Assembly: GCA_013398955.1 (NCBI GenBank)
Contig: VWPU01003192.1
Location: 434,001 to 498,000, forward strand
Source: Callaeas wilsoni
Taxonomy: Eukaryota; Chordata; Aves; Passeriformes; Callaeidae
Length of the DNA: 64,000 nt
Direction: 5' to 3'
Position 1 is the stretch's first letter. Each line of letters starts with the position of its first letter. A program made the translations under genes and the position numbers. Below are positions 25,801 to 40,200 of this stretch, one piece after another. The notes beneath the pieces were generated by a model that saw only the letters and a program-made list of their open reading frames with translations, did no database searches and was not told the DNA's origin.

Positions 25801-28800
25801 CCCTGGGACTCACTCGGTGCGGAAGGCATGTTACTGCACCCTGCCATGGGTGTCTTACTGAAACCACTGCAGTTTCTGCTCCAGTTTTAGTAGACTTGTA
25901 TTACTACCACTACAGTTTTTGTGCTTGTTTGCCTGGCTGTTTTCTTCTGTTGAAAAATGAAAATACTTTACCAGTTTGAGCAAAGCTGTGGCCAGTAAAA
26001 AGCCTGTGAATAAACAGCGAGTCTGAAGTTGCTCCTCTAGGAGCTGCACTCACTGCATTGCAAGATCAGGAGAAAGGAGAATAACCAGAGTATTCCTAAA
26101 TAAGCTTCTTCTTGTTTAGTAATTAATCTACTGAAAAAAAAGCCTCTTAATTTCTTGCAGTCTTCAGGGCTTTTCTTTCAGTCTCATGCTTATCCCATTA
26201 GATTTCTTCTCATCCATCCTGCCCTTTAGAAACTAATAAAGAGTGGATCAAAACCTTTCCTTGCATCTGCAGGCTTTAAAGTGAGGAACGTGACTGCCTC
26301 CATTTCAGGGCCTAAGTCAGTTGTTTCCTGAGTTAGTAGTTTATCTTTTAAGACAGTTCTTCTATATGACAAGATCATAGTCATAGACATAGTGAAAATG
26401 CCAGTGAGCTGGAGACAGACTCCATGACTCCTCTTTAGGAGAGAAAATTTTACAAATTTTCAGGCAATTTTTTTTTTTTTTTTAGATTTTTTTCTGAAAT
26501 GTAAGAGGAATTTCTTGTCTCAATTAGATTTTTGGGAGATTTTTTCATCCCCTTTTAGAGCACTTGATTTGTTGGCAGGCATTGGTGATTGATAGTATTG
26601 TTAGCAGGTCTAGTTGTGATTATAACAGGAGTGGCCAAAAAGTCACTGATTTGAGGCACAGGTCCTTAAGTGCTGCATGTGGCTTCAAGTGCTCCCAGAT
26701 GTCTACACTTCTTGGGCTTTTGCTCCCAAGTTGAGGAAAGTCATGTGGCATTTTGTCATGTGGGAAATGTGGCAGCAGAGATAGGTTAGTGCAAAAGCAA
26801 AACGGCTGGATTGGTTTTTGTTTTGTATGTAAGGCTTCTGGTATTTGAAGCAATTTAATTTCCCAGCATTTCAGACGAAGTCTTAATCCTTTATAGTCAT
26901 TTGCAGAACTCAGAGTCAGGGAAGAAGCAATTACATGAACTTCATGAACTGAATTAAAGAGCTCAATACTTTTGTTCTCAGTGTTAAAGCAATATACTTA
27001 TTTCCCTCACCAGCTGACATAATGCTTTCTCTATCTAGAAGTCACATTTCCAATCAAGTGCTTTTCAGTAGCACAAAGGAAAAAAAAATTGCTATCTGGA
27101 CCTCATTGAAAATGTAATGATGTACACAGTCATTTAATGAGAAAGCAGGTGCAGGTAATTATCCAAGTCATAATGTTGCAGCAGCTAATAACATCAAATA
27201 TTTGTGATAATTGCAAGCAATTGATCACAGTTCTGTGCTTCTCATGTGTGACAAATTTGAAAAACACTTTTCCATACACATGTATTCATGTTAGAACATG
27301 GAAGCCACAGATGTACTTTTCTCACAAGTAGCTTCATATACTTTGATTTTGCATTAAGTTCAAAAATGTCTGTGTTCTTATTTAAATTTTTACTATTTCA
27401 TTTTTCCCCATGACTTAGAGGGGAGGAATATCCTTCTGCCAAATTTGAGTTCTTGGTTCCCCCATACTCTTACAGTCTTTACCTGTTCTGGATGTCACAG
27501 TCAGCTCTTGTGTCATTACGGTTTCTGCTGGAGCACCGTGTTAAGTCCCAGTGTAGTGCAGGGGGGTTCTCCCAGTGCCTGATATATGTGCAGCTGAGCA
27601 CAGTGGCACATCCCAAACTCAAGAATCAGGTGTTGTTCTTCCCAGCATGTCTGTCTCCTGCAGTTATGCAAGAAATAGATCAAAGACATAGTGACAATGG
27701 GATGATCCTTAATGTATTCCCTTACTTATATGTTGAGAGCTACAAAAGAAAGGAACGGAATGGAAATTTGCTAGAGCCAAATTTCTTTTATGCCAGGCCT
27801 GTGTGATAAGACCACTGCTCAAAGGAGTTTAGAGATGCTTCTTTCTGAGGCTTTCTCTTACATTCATATCTTACAGGTGCAAGGAAATGATGAGAACCTA
27901 AGTTGGTCAGTAGCCCTCTTTGTGCACTTGGGCTGTTGTAGAAATGAATCTGCAGAAGAGAAATTTACATTGGTCAGGCATTTGAGAAGGCTCTGGAATG
28001 GAAACAGATGGTGAAAAGGAGCAGGTTCCTGGTCCAGTCTTTTAAGTCTAACGTATTTTAGCAGTTTTCAGTTAACAGGAATCAAAGGCAATTACTGTTT
28101 GAGTGGCAGACAGCACATATGCAGTGGTTCTCACACCTTAGGAAAGGGCTGCTTAAAAGGGTGGTGTCATGATTTCTTAGAAGTGGTATCCCAAGAAGAA
28201 ACTGAAAGAGAGGACAGACTTTCTGAGGAGGATTCTGGGCTCATCGGTATCTCAAATAAGGAAGCGTGCTTCTGCAGAATCTAGCAGGGGACATGAGGAA
28301 AGGGATGTAAAACTTGCTGCTTTTATTGGCGTTTCCTTATTAAGCAGCCACACATTAAATGAAACACCTTTGGAAGATCCAGGATGATAGTTGATGAGGT
28401 TCCTCTTCTGGGGAGAGCGGTTGGATATTGTGCACCTGCTCTTGAGCTAGTGCCTCTGGGAACTGATTAATCTAAAAAGCATCAGGCAGGACAAGGTGAA
28501 GATGTTACCCGAGTTTTGGAAGCTCACAGAATAGCAGCAATAGAAATGATTATGTGTCAGCAACAAAGAAGTCATCATGTTCTGGAGTAGACTTGATCAG
28601 CAACATCTTCAGGTTCCCTTCATGAGTGCACAATGTGCTATGTGAAATTTAAGGCAGCCCGTACCTTGAAATTTTACAGTGGAAGAAATTGATATACCAT
28701 GTATAAAAAGATGTGTTACATCTTTCAGCAATCACATTTAGGTGTTACGTGTGCTGCGGTGTTCTTGCCATGTTTAATTTTAGCGTGAGGCACATTTGTG

Positions 28801-31800
28801 AAGGCAGAAAGTTGTTTGGAGAAATTTCAATTCAGGGATTTTACTTACTTGGCTTGCAAAGTGGAAGCAGCTTTATGAGTGCATGGCAGATTTTTTCGCT
28901 GCTTTTTAGTATAGCAGTAATAACAATTGTATAATTAGTAAGAATTTAATTATTATTTTAGGTATAGCAAGGAAAAGCTATATTTTGCCAGGATATATTA
29001 TAGTGCCTGTTGAATTTAAATTACCCATGTTTTAGTGTGTCTACTTCCAGTTGTACATTGAAGTTTAAATAAAGCATTAAAACAGGTAATTTTAACTTCT
29101 GTGCTCGTCTGTAAAGAAGCAAAGTTCAATTAAAAAAAACCCCAAAACATTAGAATGCACACCTTTAATAATTAACGTCAATCATAAGTATTTCTATATG
29201 TAAAAACTAGATTTATATTAGGTATAGTCTTCACTGCTGCGCAGCAGAAGCAGGCTATCAGTATTTATCTAAAGGTACACATCTGTGTTAATTAACCTTG
29301 TCCAGCCTCCCCTTTAGTTTCATCATTCTTATCTCGTCTTCAAGCCTGAATGTATTGGAAATGTCTCCAACTGTTAGCTGACATTCTCAGTAGTATTAAG
29401 GTTCAGACCATGTGCATCCTTTTCTTCCAAGTTTATTCCCCTTTAGACATATGACAGAGGTCAGTTTTGCTAAACTGCAATGATTTTCTGACTCAACAGC
29501 AAGTGGATCATAAAGAAATCATCATCAAAATGTTTTATTCCTAGAATTTGAAATCTGCAGTTGTTGGGAGATGCTGAAAGATATTTAGCAAAGCACATGT
29601 GAAATTATCCTGACAGAAATAAAATGTTTTCTGGGTTTGTTTCCAATTAATGTATTTGCCTTTAAAGTTCCCGAAGAGAGCTCCTCTGAGATCTTTTATT
29701 AACCCATATTACTGGTGTTCAAATGAAAATACTCCTTTGGAAAAGCTACTAATGCTACTTTGCTACCTGTAATGTGGAAATAAAAATGCATACTGTGGTG
29801 ATGCTGCTATTTATCTTTTGTATTTGTCAAATAAAGCCTATGCTGTGTAATACAGCATAAAGAATATAAAAAATATTTTGGTATAATCTCAGGTTGCCTA
29901 ATTTCTTTGACTGGTAAATCTGTTGAAAAGAAAAGCATCTGAAATCATGTAACCTGAGGACACTATTTTGTGTGTTAATAGGTAGGCTGCTTTTATGATG
30001 GTGTGAATTTCCTTTATTTTACCTTTTAAGAACCCTTCAATACTGTGGTGAGGCTGAAGCCTAACAGAAGCTCTAATTTTTGTACTGTGGTTGTTAAGTG
30101 AGAGATCTTTGTAATAAAAGCAAACTTTAATTGCCAAAACACTTACTCAGTTTTGTTACTTTGAGATTCTGGAGTTTTGTTACTTCAAGATTATTTTCTT
30201 GTTCTATTCTGTAAAGTTCATGTACCATTCTCTCTTCCTGGGAGGATATATTTATTTACAAGAATTTTATTCTCTCATCCTTCTGTTTTAATCTCAGTAT
30301 GTGCACGAGATTTGTGTTCTGAAAGTCTTCATAGTGCCTCTCTGAATTGTGCTGAATCCTCTAACCACACAGAGACTTTACATTTTACATCAGCTGTCAT
30401 GTTTGTTTGTTATGTGCCTAATTTCTCTCTTCGCCACCTCTAACTCTCGGTTCTTTTTCTAAGCATTGTTATTTTTCACAGATTCATTTCCTAGGAAAAG
30501 CTTTGTTGGTGTACTGCATTTAAACATATCAATGATGCAGAGTCTATGGAAGTACAGACTGCTAAATTCCCTAAAGGATTCTGGGATATCCTTTTTTACC
30601 TAACAGTTCCCTGAGCTTTGCTTTGCTTTGCCTATTAAAATGTGCTCCTTTATGTTCTTCCTCGTTTGAAGAAAATTTGATGGAACACTTGAAGATAGGT
30701 CTAGAAAAGCACACACATTAATATTTATGGCTGTGTGTGTTTCGACTCCAGAAGGGCTGACTAGCAACTGGGTATAACCATGTTGATTTTCAATACATCT
30801 GCTGAGCCACAGGATATTCTGAGCAAGGTAGTTGCCTTTACTTTGAAACGAACACATGAAGAGATTCGGTTTCGCTTGGCTTCTGCATGCACAGGTGCAT
30901 TACTTATATTCAAGATAAATAATATTAGTCTGCTTTTTTCCAAGGCATTCCTCAATACTTCAATACCTAATGCAAAGCTTCATAATACGTGCCTCTTTCT
31001 ATGTCAAGATTAAATTGTGTAAAAGCATGTTTTTATAAACTGATAAAAGTTTTCTGCAGTTTTTTGGTTGCTAATTAATTGCAAATAGCAGATAACACCA
31101 AGTTTTGCCCTCATCTGTTATTCTGTGTCTAGAATTCTATAGTTTGTTATACATGACATGTTAATTATAGCATGGTAATTAAAATTTTAGTTACTGTTTT
31201 TCCTTGTTCAGTAAATTCTTTGTTGTGGTGTCAAAAAGTATTTTGCCTCGAATATTCTTTATGGTCTTTTACAGGAGATATATCTCATTACTGGAAATGG
31301 AATTTATAAGTAAATTTTAATTTATTTTTTTAATAGAAATGCTTTATTATAATAAGACAACACTTCCTTATGGAAGTTATGAGGACAGCATACTTAAAAC
31401 TTAGAGAAGATGTTAATTGTTAGTAATGACTAAAGAAACCAACATTGTGTCCAAGGGGGGCTTAAGCAGAATTCCAGTTAATCATATCTGTTACTGCCAT
31501 GGACTTCACCTGAATTTTATTTTCTTATGCTGGGCTAGATATATCCAAATGCTCGCAACTAAATTGTGCTGCACTGTACGTCGGGAACATAAGTTGTTTG
31601 TAATTCTAATTATGATGAACTTTTATGCAGAGAACATGATAAAATGATTTTTCCATGTCATTCTTTCCTCTCCTGATCTCTTACTGCTCATCCCTCTGCC
31701 TTCATACCCATTTTCAGGAATAACAAAGGCAGAGTAGCTTGTTCTGTATAGCCGTGTTACTTTAATTTGAGGGTTTGTACATTACTCTGTTACATTATAG

Positions 31801-33869
31801 AAATATACATTACTCTGTTACATTATAGAAATGTTACATATTTGCAATTTCACATAGTTTGTATTTTTACTTTGAGTCCCAAATCGGAATACACTTCTAA
31901 TTTTATTTAAGTTCCTTTGGGAGAATGACTTTTTGTTTGTTATCTGTTTCTTTATGATGAAGACACTACATGTTTTAATATTCTGCATTTTTAGACAATA
32001 GCACTTTTAAGCATATATATTACTTCTAGTCAGTGAGAATGGAATACTCGGTTTCTTTAAAAAAAAAATAACCAAAAAGCTATAAAACCCCCCCAAACTC
32101 CAGTAAAACAAACCCAGCCTTTAAAACAATAAATGAACTACTTTCATACAAACAGTTGTATAATGAAGTAGCATATTATTTAAATACTGGCATCCTAAAT
32201 ATAGAACAGTTATTAAATGCTACCACACATATAGTTAAAGGGAGAGATTCAAGGCAGTAAAGCTGTGTGGTCCATATGGCTGCATTGTGGTGTAGCATGC
32301 TTTGTCCCTAAGGTGGGAGTGTTAGCTTCTCTGCCTCTATAAAACTTTTTTTCTTTTTTTTTTTTTTTGACTACTGGAGGACAGGAAAAGACTAACATGG
32401 CTTCTAGATTGTCTCAGACCACCCTGCTTTAGGGTTAGTAGCCCCTATCTTCTCAAGACTTCTTTTGTTTTGGGCACAGGCAAGGTGCCAGCTGCTGGAA
32501 CAGGCTGACATCAGATCCAGCCTAGTATTGCCACAGCTGAGGTTCCAGCAGTTCCCCTCTGTATTTTGCAGTATTTCTCAACAGAGACAAGAGAGGAACT
32601 GAAACGTTGCTCAGATTTAGTGCTCAAAGGTGGGTTCTTCTTGGAGTTGTAGTCTTTTTTTATTAGCTACATCGTACTGTAAAGCAACACGTCATCGTTT
32701 AAGGGTGCAGGAAACTGAAAACTGTTTCTAAGTGTAGGAAGTTAGGTCAGAAGGAAGACAAGGGAGTACACATACTGAGTAAGATGATCTGGGGGGAAAG
32801 AGCAAATACAACATACATCTGGCAAAGGGTGCTTAGAAAATAAAATAGGAAAAGTACATATTTTATGGTCTTGTAGTAGGTACTGTCCATCAAGAATCAT
32901 GCTTGAAGTCTGTTTCAAGACACCATCCAATTAATAAATATTGTCACATCTTGTGATGGGAGTCAGAAGAATCTGTTCTATAAACAAAGATCATGTTGTG
33001 GTCTGGGCGGGACAGGTCTGTAGATCTTGCTCTGTGGTCAGTAAAACTGGTAGCTGCTGGAACAGAATTTAGAAGGCAGGGGATGTATCAAAAATGAAAT
33101 ATCCAATAAATGTTGGAAGACTGTATGTTAACATTCATTCAAGTCTACAGCATACTAAAACTCTCAAAGCAGTTCTTTTGGGTATTTCCTGGTAGTTTCT
33201 TTTTATACTAAAGCAATATAAAGTTGAAATGAGGCCTTTCTGGGTTATGTCAAATGAATCTACCTTTCTTCATTTTGAAATGGAGTGGAATAGCTCCTGC
33301 TTTTAGAAGCCTTTCACGATTATGCTAAGCATTCACCTCCTATTTTCCTGTACTTTAAGATCATCCTTTGAAAGAAATGTGATAGGTAGGTCATACTGCT
33401 GTTACTTTCTGTGTTGGAGGTAGACCCTATCAGTTAATCCCTGTCAGTTTTCCTGGTCTGTCATTAGCATGAGATCTGTGAGAGCCATAATTTTTTTTTT
33501 TTTTCCCTAAGATAGATAAAGGATCAGCATTATCAGGGTAGGGATAGATTTCTTGCATGAGTTTTCTCACTGAAATTAATGAAATGCCTCTGTCTGTTAC
33601 ACTGCAAACATTAAAATGTTATGGAAATGTTTAGCTTTGCTGAACTGCGTTTGCAGAAGACCTGAAGCAATAGCTCTTTGTTTCAGTAAGTGCTATCTCA
33701 CATACCAGACAGGATTTGTTAAATATCAGTGTTGCTAAGGATTTCGGTTTTTTACTAAGGTTTGTACAACTGGAGAGGAAATACAGACATTATAATTATT
33801 TCCTATGGATTAGCTAAGATGAAGCCTAGTTTTTAGGCAGTAGTTTCACACATGGTTATATTACTCTGA
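22816..33869 (+). other. PTPRM: PTPRM intron 2, second part
   Basis: This is AT-rich non-coding sequence. It includes poly-T runs at 26468-26483, 32354-32368 and 33491-33504, and a short tandem duplication at 31778-31832. Two TAAT-rich, non-repetitive blocks (24000-24110 and 27120-27240) are noted as candidate conserved elements in the findings. No exon, RNA gene or named transposon was recognised. Confidence 0.75.
31778..31832 (+). repeat. Tandem duplication, 2 x about 27 bp, period 28
   Basis: The segment beginning TACATTACTCTGTTACATT occurs at 31778 and again at 31806, with matching bases through ATAGAAAT in both copies. The copies are identical over about 27 bp, which indicates a recent local duplication or slippage event in intron 2. 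Confidence 0.9.
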
Positions 33870-34230
33870 GCGACACCTTCCTTCCTCTGTTAGGGAGCAG
33901 CAGGGGCTGGCACTGGCTGTGCCCTTACAGGTGGGGCACAGTTCCACAGCACTTAAACGCAGCCAGCAGAGCCAGTAAGGGGAATAATGCCATGCTGGTG
34001 GAATCCAAGGGGAAGTCCCAGGTCCAGGGTCCAAGTAGAGGCCCGGAGGAGCCAAAGGAGGAGGGCCAGAGACAGAGCTGTAGACAGGCACACCTCCAGC
34101 ATTGCTGGGGCACAGACTGATGGCCCAGGACTGAGCTAAAACAAGGGTACAGGGGTGGCAGGGTACAGGGTGTGACAGTAGGGCCTGGCAGTGCCTTTGG
34201 GGATCTGACACCGCCTTCTCACACATCTCC
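33870..34230. repeat. GC-rich island, probable unclassified repeat
   Basis: Base composition changes abruptly to G/C- and purine-rich compared with the AT-rich flanks. The block carries overlapping minus-strand ORFs of 121 and 62 codons rich in Pro, Ser, Cys and Leu, typical of chance translation of GC-rich DNA. The texture resembles the LTR blocks elsewhere in this window, but I found no shared diagnostic segment, so I do not assign a family. Confidence 0.4.
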
Positions 34231-37200
34231 AGCAGTAAAAAAAATCACCCAAACAACAGAGAAAACAGAACATCAGTTGGGTCCTTGCTTTGGTTTATTG
34301 TGCAACCTCATAGGGCAGAAATAGGAAGGCACAGCAGAAATGTGTGAATCACTTCCAGTAGCAGTGTGGATCTGTAGGGCTTAAAAAGCAATTTGGCTAC
34401 AGAGGTAGGCCTTGAAATGCTTCATAGTAGCTTCTGCATGTCTGGCTGATGCAGAAGAGATTGGGTGTCCATAATAGTTCCAACAATTTTGCCCATTTTA
34501 AAAAGAATTGAATTTAACTTCAATAAAATTTTGTACCTGGAGAAGCTAAAGGTATTGAAGGTTATGCATTTAAGAAATGTCTCCTGAGAAAAGACCTTTT
34601 CTTTCTTCTGTCAGCATGATCTTTTTTTCTGTTTGTTTAGCAAAACTGAAAAATAGTTTATTCCTGTTTTAATTAAAACAAGGGGGAAAAAAGCCCAGAA
34701 GGTGTTAGTAACAAGCTGTTTCCTGTGAATCAACCAATCAAAGTGTATTCCCTTACTAGAAGTTGATGACCTCGGTATCTTTTATGCCTGCTAATGCCAA
34801 ATATTGCTTATTACTTTGTAGTAAACAGTCTTTCTGTGTCTCGCTTCTGGTAGTAATAATGAAATAGTAAAACATGTATAAATAGCATCAATGTGCCTAG
34901 TTTCAACATACCTGTCAAATAAATAATAGTACATTGTAAGCTAATTATTTGGACTCAGTACTACTTAGGGAGTTTGCTTCTGCTTTTCAGGAAGCAGGAA
35001 AATTAATTAAGGACATAGTAACCATGACTAAAAAGTTACTATTTGTTTTACTTTTCAGAACAAAATGAACTCTGTACCTCATGTTTGTGGGTGCTATGTC
35101 CACATGTGTGTTTGAGTTCTGTGTGAACTGGCAGTTACTGTCCTTGTTTCATGCCTGTCTTCTTGCATGGTAATGTACAAGCTTGTAAATATGAAAAACA
35201 GGGCAGGGGTTGAGAAAAGTGACATTGATCACTGATGGCTATTTGGGAGAATCATTTATCATGCAAGATAACTGCAAACAGCACATAGCATGGCCCTCAT
35301 AAGCTAATTTCTCATTAGCTGGCAGTAATAAAATTTACCCTTTTTTTTAATCCAAGAATGTCAAATGTTTTTCCCAGAAATGAGAAACACTTCATAACAA
35401 CCAGGAGGCTGTGTGGTGTCCTGCATAATTTACAGACAATCTAATTGACCTGTGCAGGTTAAGTGACTCACTTGAGATAATGAAATAGTGGCAGAATGTG
35501 AAATAAAGATGGGAAGTACTTAAGCTAGTTTATGATTCCTAACAAAATTCCTGTATTGCTTTCCACTCCAAAACACCAATGCTAACTTGAATCTGCAGTC
35601 TCAAACTTCCATTGAAATATAAAAAAACCTTACTGAAGGAGGCACTGGTAAAATACAAACTTTTTATAATGGATGTTTGCACTCAGCACCGGGTGATTAC
35701 AAGGAAACGCACCAGACGCAGAGAATGTATTCCTGCATCAGATGACAGATGTTGCTGTTGCCTAGAATGTGTTGTTATCTTTCTCACTCCAGTACACTTC
35801 CAGGTGGAGTCTCTCTTTATATTAGTGCAAGGCTGGTAAAAGTCCTTCTTGTTCTTTAGGGAATTTTGTTTCAGAAAGCCTGAGCTACTCCTCTTCAGCC
35901 TCTGCTCAGAGACAGAACATTGTATGAGTGGTCTAAATATGAAAGTTTCTCTCCCGATTAATCTTATTCTACAGTAATTTATAAACAGTAATATTCTGAT
36001 ATTACTTGCCGAAAGTACTAAGTATATTTTTAAAAATTTCTAAGTATTATCAGGTGATGCAGATTTGTTTTGAAGACTGCTTTTGAAAAGATAGAGATTT
36101 TCTTTGGCAATTGAAATTTCTAAGTCTCCCGTTTCCAAGACTTTAATTTTAGAAACCAAGTCACCATTAAGGCGTACATGGGCACTAGTCATGCTTTTGA
36201 GCATCTTTAGGGATGATTTGGGAATCCCTTCTTACTGAGGATCAATTTAATCATTTTGAGAGTAAAATCTGTAGCATGTTTGTGTGAAAATCTGTGGAAA
36301 AACAAAGCAGAAGGATAAAGAAAATTATGTAAGTATAGAGTTTTAAGTAGACTGTTCGAAATTATCTCCACCGGATTTTCTGTTAAAATGCCAACTATTT
36401 TAAAAATAGTGAATGTTTATATTGCTCTATTACTGTATTAGCTGAGGTTTCGTGACACATCCAACCCTGAAATACTTATCTGTGCTACTGAAGTATCAGA
36501 GTCATTGTTAAGTAATTACAGTACTAAGTATCCAATTCTTCTTATTCTCAAACAACTAAAATAAAAATCTGTAATTGCTGTCCTAGCTTAGACAGATGAA
36601 AAATCATAAAAAATAGAATGGCTTCATGTTTTATGCTACAAATTTGTAAGCAAAGGCAAGCTACAGGGAAATAAGAGTTTAAATCTCCCCGTAGATATAA
36701 GCTAAATATTAGAAAATTTTAGTTATTTCTGGAGATAAGGTCTCTCTTGAAGTATAAACAATGTTTCTAAGTATTTAAGCATGTGTTATGTTGTTACAGG
36801 GAATAACAACTACTATTTTCCTCCTTTCCTCGTACTACTTTCTACTTTCCTCCTCATGCTTGATTAAAAAGTCATTTCCTGGTAATGATTTTCTTGGGTG
36901 TTTGAAAACCCTTAAGCAATATTTTTTCTCAGAAAATCTTCAGTGTTTTCAGATTTTTTTTTAATGGACTGCACTAGTGTTTCACTCTTAAAAAAAAATA
37001 AAGAGAAGGAAAAAAAATCTTTTTAGATGCCATGAAATAAAAAGAATGCTATAGAGAGTAACTGAAGTGCTCATATTTTGGCTCAATTACTGTTTTTCCA
37101 TCTGCTAGAAAATCATTTGAGATTTTAAAGGTATGAAATACTATTTTTATTGTTTACTGCAGAATTAAAATCAGTACATCTAAAGAACGCTTTTCGTACA

Positions 37201-40200
37201 ACAATTTAGGACACATAATGGGTAGGTGGGTAACTGAGGGATGTAAGGAAGTGAATGCCTTCTGTGGCTTTAAGATCCTGTTTCTGTGTTTAGATCAGGT
37301 ATATGTTGCTATTTGTAGAGTTTTACTTATTTCTAATGAAGTTCAAAGGCTTCATCTACCATGTAGCAATGTCCTTGGCACCCGGGACAAACCAGACAGT
37401 ACAAATGCTTATGTACATGATGCACCTACAGGTTTAGAAGCCACAATAGCTGTATCTCCCATTAATAGAAATTTAAAAATCAGAATTCAAGGCAGAGGAA
37501 ACAGCAAGCTTCAACAACTAACTTCTTTAGTCTGTTAATATATTGAATGCCCCTTCAAACTGATGTAGTTGAGTAATGAGAGGAGATTGGGTTGTTGAAT
37601 ATTTGGTCAGGAGGAGGGTATACAGGGAGATGATCAGCAGGAAACCAAAGGGATTGATGAAGTTGACATCGATGATGGAGCAAAGAAGCTAAGTAGAATG
37701 TGGCAGGACAAAAAACTTCAGAAATTTAAAGAAAGAATTAGGTAAACTGTGAGAATCTTAGACTAGTTTTTGTAGGTGTGAAATAAATGCCAGTCATTGT
37801 TAAAAACAATAACACAGGGAGTTAGCTACAATGAATAAAACAAAAACCAAACCTACACCAACCTATGCTCTCTCAGGAATCCTAGCTTTTCATAAAACTG
37901 GTTTTTTTTCAACAACTCTCATTTTCAGAGGAATTAGGTTTGTAGAATTTTATTCTTTTCCTAGTCCTTTGTTTCCTCTTTTGCTCTTTATTCTGAAGGA
38001 ATGGATAACAGTAATTATTATGGACTGCCATTGATGAGAAGTTTACTCAGAGGGTATCAAAACAGCTTTTTTTTAACCAAGTGGAAAGATTTTTAAATCA
38101 GTGAAGCAGTCTTATAAACTGTAATAATTTAAATCAATATTGTTTGAAAATATTCAGCTGGGGAAAAAAGAGCCTTTGAGAAAAAACAGAACTTCAAGAT
38201 TATTCCTGTTTACTTGCTTGAGCTAGACTTTCAAAGCTGTAGGTCACTCCTGAAGTAGCCATTGTCAGAATATACCACAAAAATTTTGCCTCTGACTTCT
38301 AACAAAACCAAGGCACTCAAAATGCATTCTTCTCATCTGCTAAAGCAGGTTGAATATTAAATTATGTTAGCAATATTGCTAGACCATACAAGTCTAGGAA
38401 GTTTTGGATGAAGTTTTTATTTTAAAAAGGCAGTAAGAGCTTATCTACCATTGACCCTTTTCAATCACTGCTTTTTCACTTTCGTGGTATGACCTCTCTG
38501 AATTTTATTACTGAAATACATGAAAAGGTGATAGACTTATAAAAAGATGAGAGGAAGCAGTATATTTGTAAGACTGGACTGATTAATTCTCACTGACCTC
38601 CATTACAATAATGATATAAACCAATCCACCTACTGAAGTGATAATCAAATAGAAGTAATTAGGGTTTAATAAAAAATCTCCCTTAAATTATTCTTTCAGG
38701 AAATTAACTTACATTCTGTTAAAGCTTAGTGAGTCTTGCCTGCTGTCTCATGACAGGCCTTATCAAAAATGATGAGCAAAGAGTAGGAATAGCCTAGATG
38801 CATTTATCTAGTAATTGTTCATCATATTGCAATGTCTGTTCCGTTACAGTCTCCACAAAAAATCAAGTTTGAGTGTTAGGAAATGGGTAATGTTGCTGCC
38901 TAACTGAATTTTTTTTTTTCTTTTTAAAATAAGTACATTTGAAATGATGAAAAAAATCCCTGTGTATCTCAAGAGACTTATGTAAGCCAGTAAAAAGAGG
39001 ATTCATTTTCAACAGACTTCTTTAGTTACGAAAGTTAGTATAAACTTGAAACAAAATGCAAACAGTGGTGCTCAGCTTCCTGGGCATTCACGGTGTGGTA
39101 ATTCATTGTGTGCATAAACAGCATTTAGTACATATCTGTTTGTTGTGTTCCACATAGCAACTTCTGTGTCTTGGCAGGCATTTCAGAGTAGGTGTTTAAA
39201 ATATCCCCACACTTAAAGTAATATCTTGACAAGAATTTTTATTCAAATGTTTTCAGTGTGTTTTTAAACCTGTCTCTGAACTTGCAGATTCCTAATTGTG
39301 CAACATGTGAAGTAGATGAACACCTGCTAGCTAAGTGTGCATTCACTTTCTAGTAGATTATTCTCGACTTTCCTCCTGTGTACAGCAGATGATAAGAAGG
39401 AATAGAAGAGTATGACAAGCGAAATAAAGACAGAGTGAGCAAGTGAGCGGTCTCAGTGTTCAGGTTAACACAGCAGATTTAGCAAACAATCCATTTTGCC
39501 TCAGGATCTGGGCTTTTCAGTTTGTTTCAGCGTGGGTGTTTTCTAAGGGGTGGTTTTGTTTATAATTTTCTCCCTTTTCTGAAGAAGGGACTTAGGATTC
39601 TTGAGGAAGCTGGAAGAGTGGGCTGCTATTTCAAAACAAGTCAACTTCCAAAGTAAAGTAACTTTAAATATATTTACAGTACCATATCTGCCATCAATTT
39701 TTAAAATTGTTAATTTTTTTATTCTTATTTTATTCTGTTTTTTTAATTTGATCTCCAGTTTGGTTTGAATATGTAACTTGGAGTCTCTATGCTTCTGTAT
39801 ACAAAGTACTGTCTAACATACACACATGACACTGAAAAATGGGGGCTATATTATTTTTGTCTTGACTAAGTATTAGAGTTGGAGGTATTGCTTGTAATCA
39901 TAGCTGATTAAAAAAATACCTGTTTAGAAGTGAAGTTTTTAGTTTGAGTATGTTTATTTCTGCCACTGATACGATTTCCGTGGCAAATTATTCCTGGGCT
40001 GATTGCAGATAAGTCTTTAAAATTTGGTACATTTACTTGAAACTTCACAAATAAAACACTTGAAAATGTTCACGGAATTAAGGTAGCCAGGCTTCAAAGG
40101 ATCGCAGCAAAAACTCCAGTGAGAATGAACTGCAAGTTTAGTTTGGTGAATCAAACCAAAATAACATTAGACTAAATAATTATAGGCAAAATAAAAAGGC

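Noticed and set aside
25413..25847. 144-codon minus-strand ORF
   Set aside because: No motif, and overlapping open frames exist on the other strand at 25480-25674; no coding signature beyond openness.
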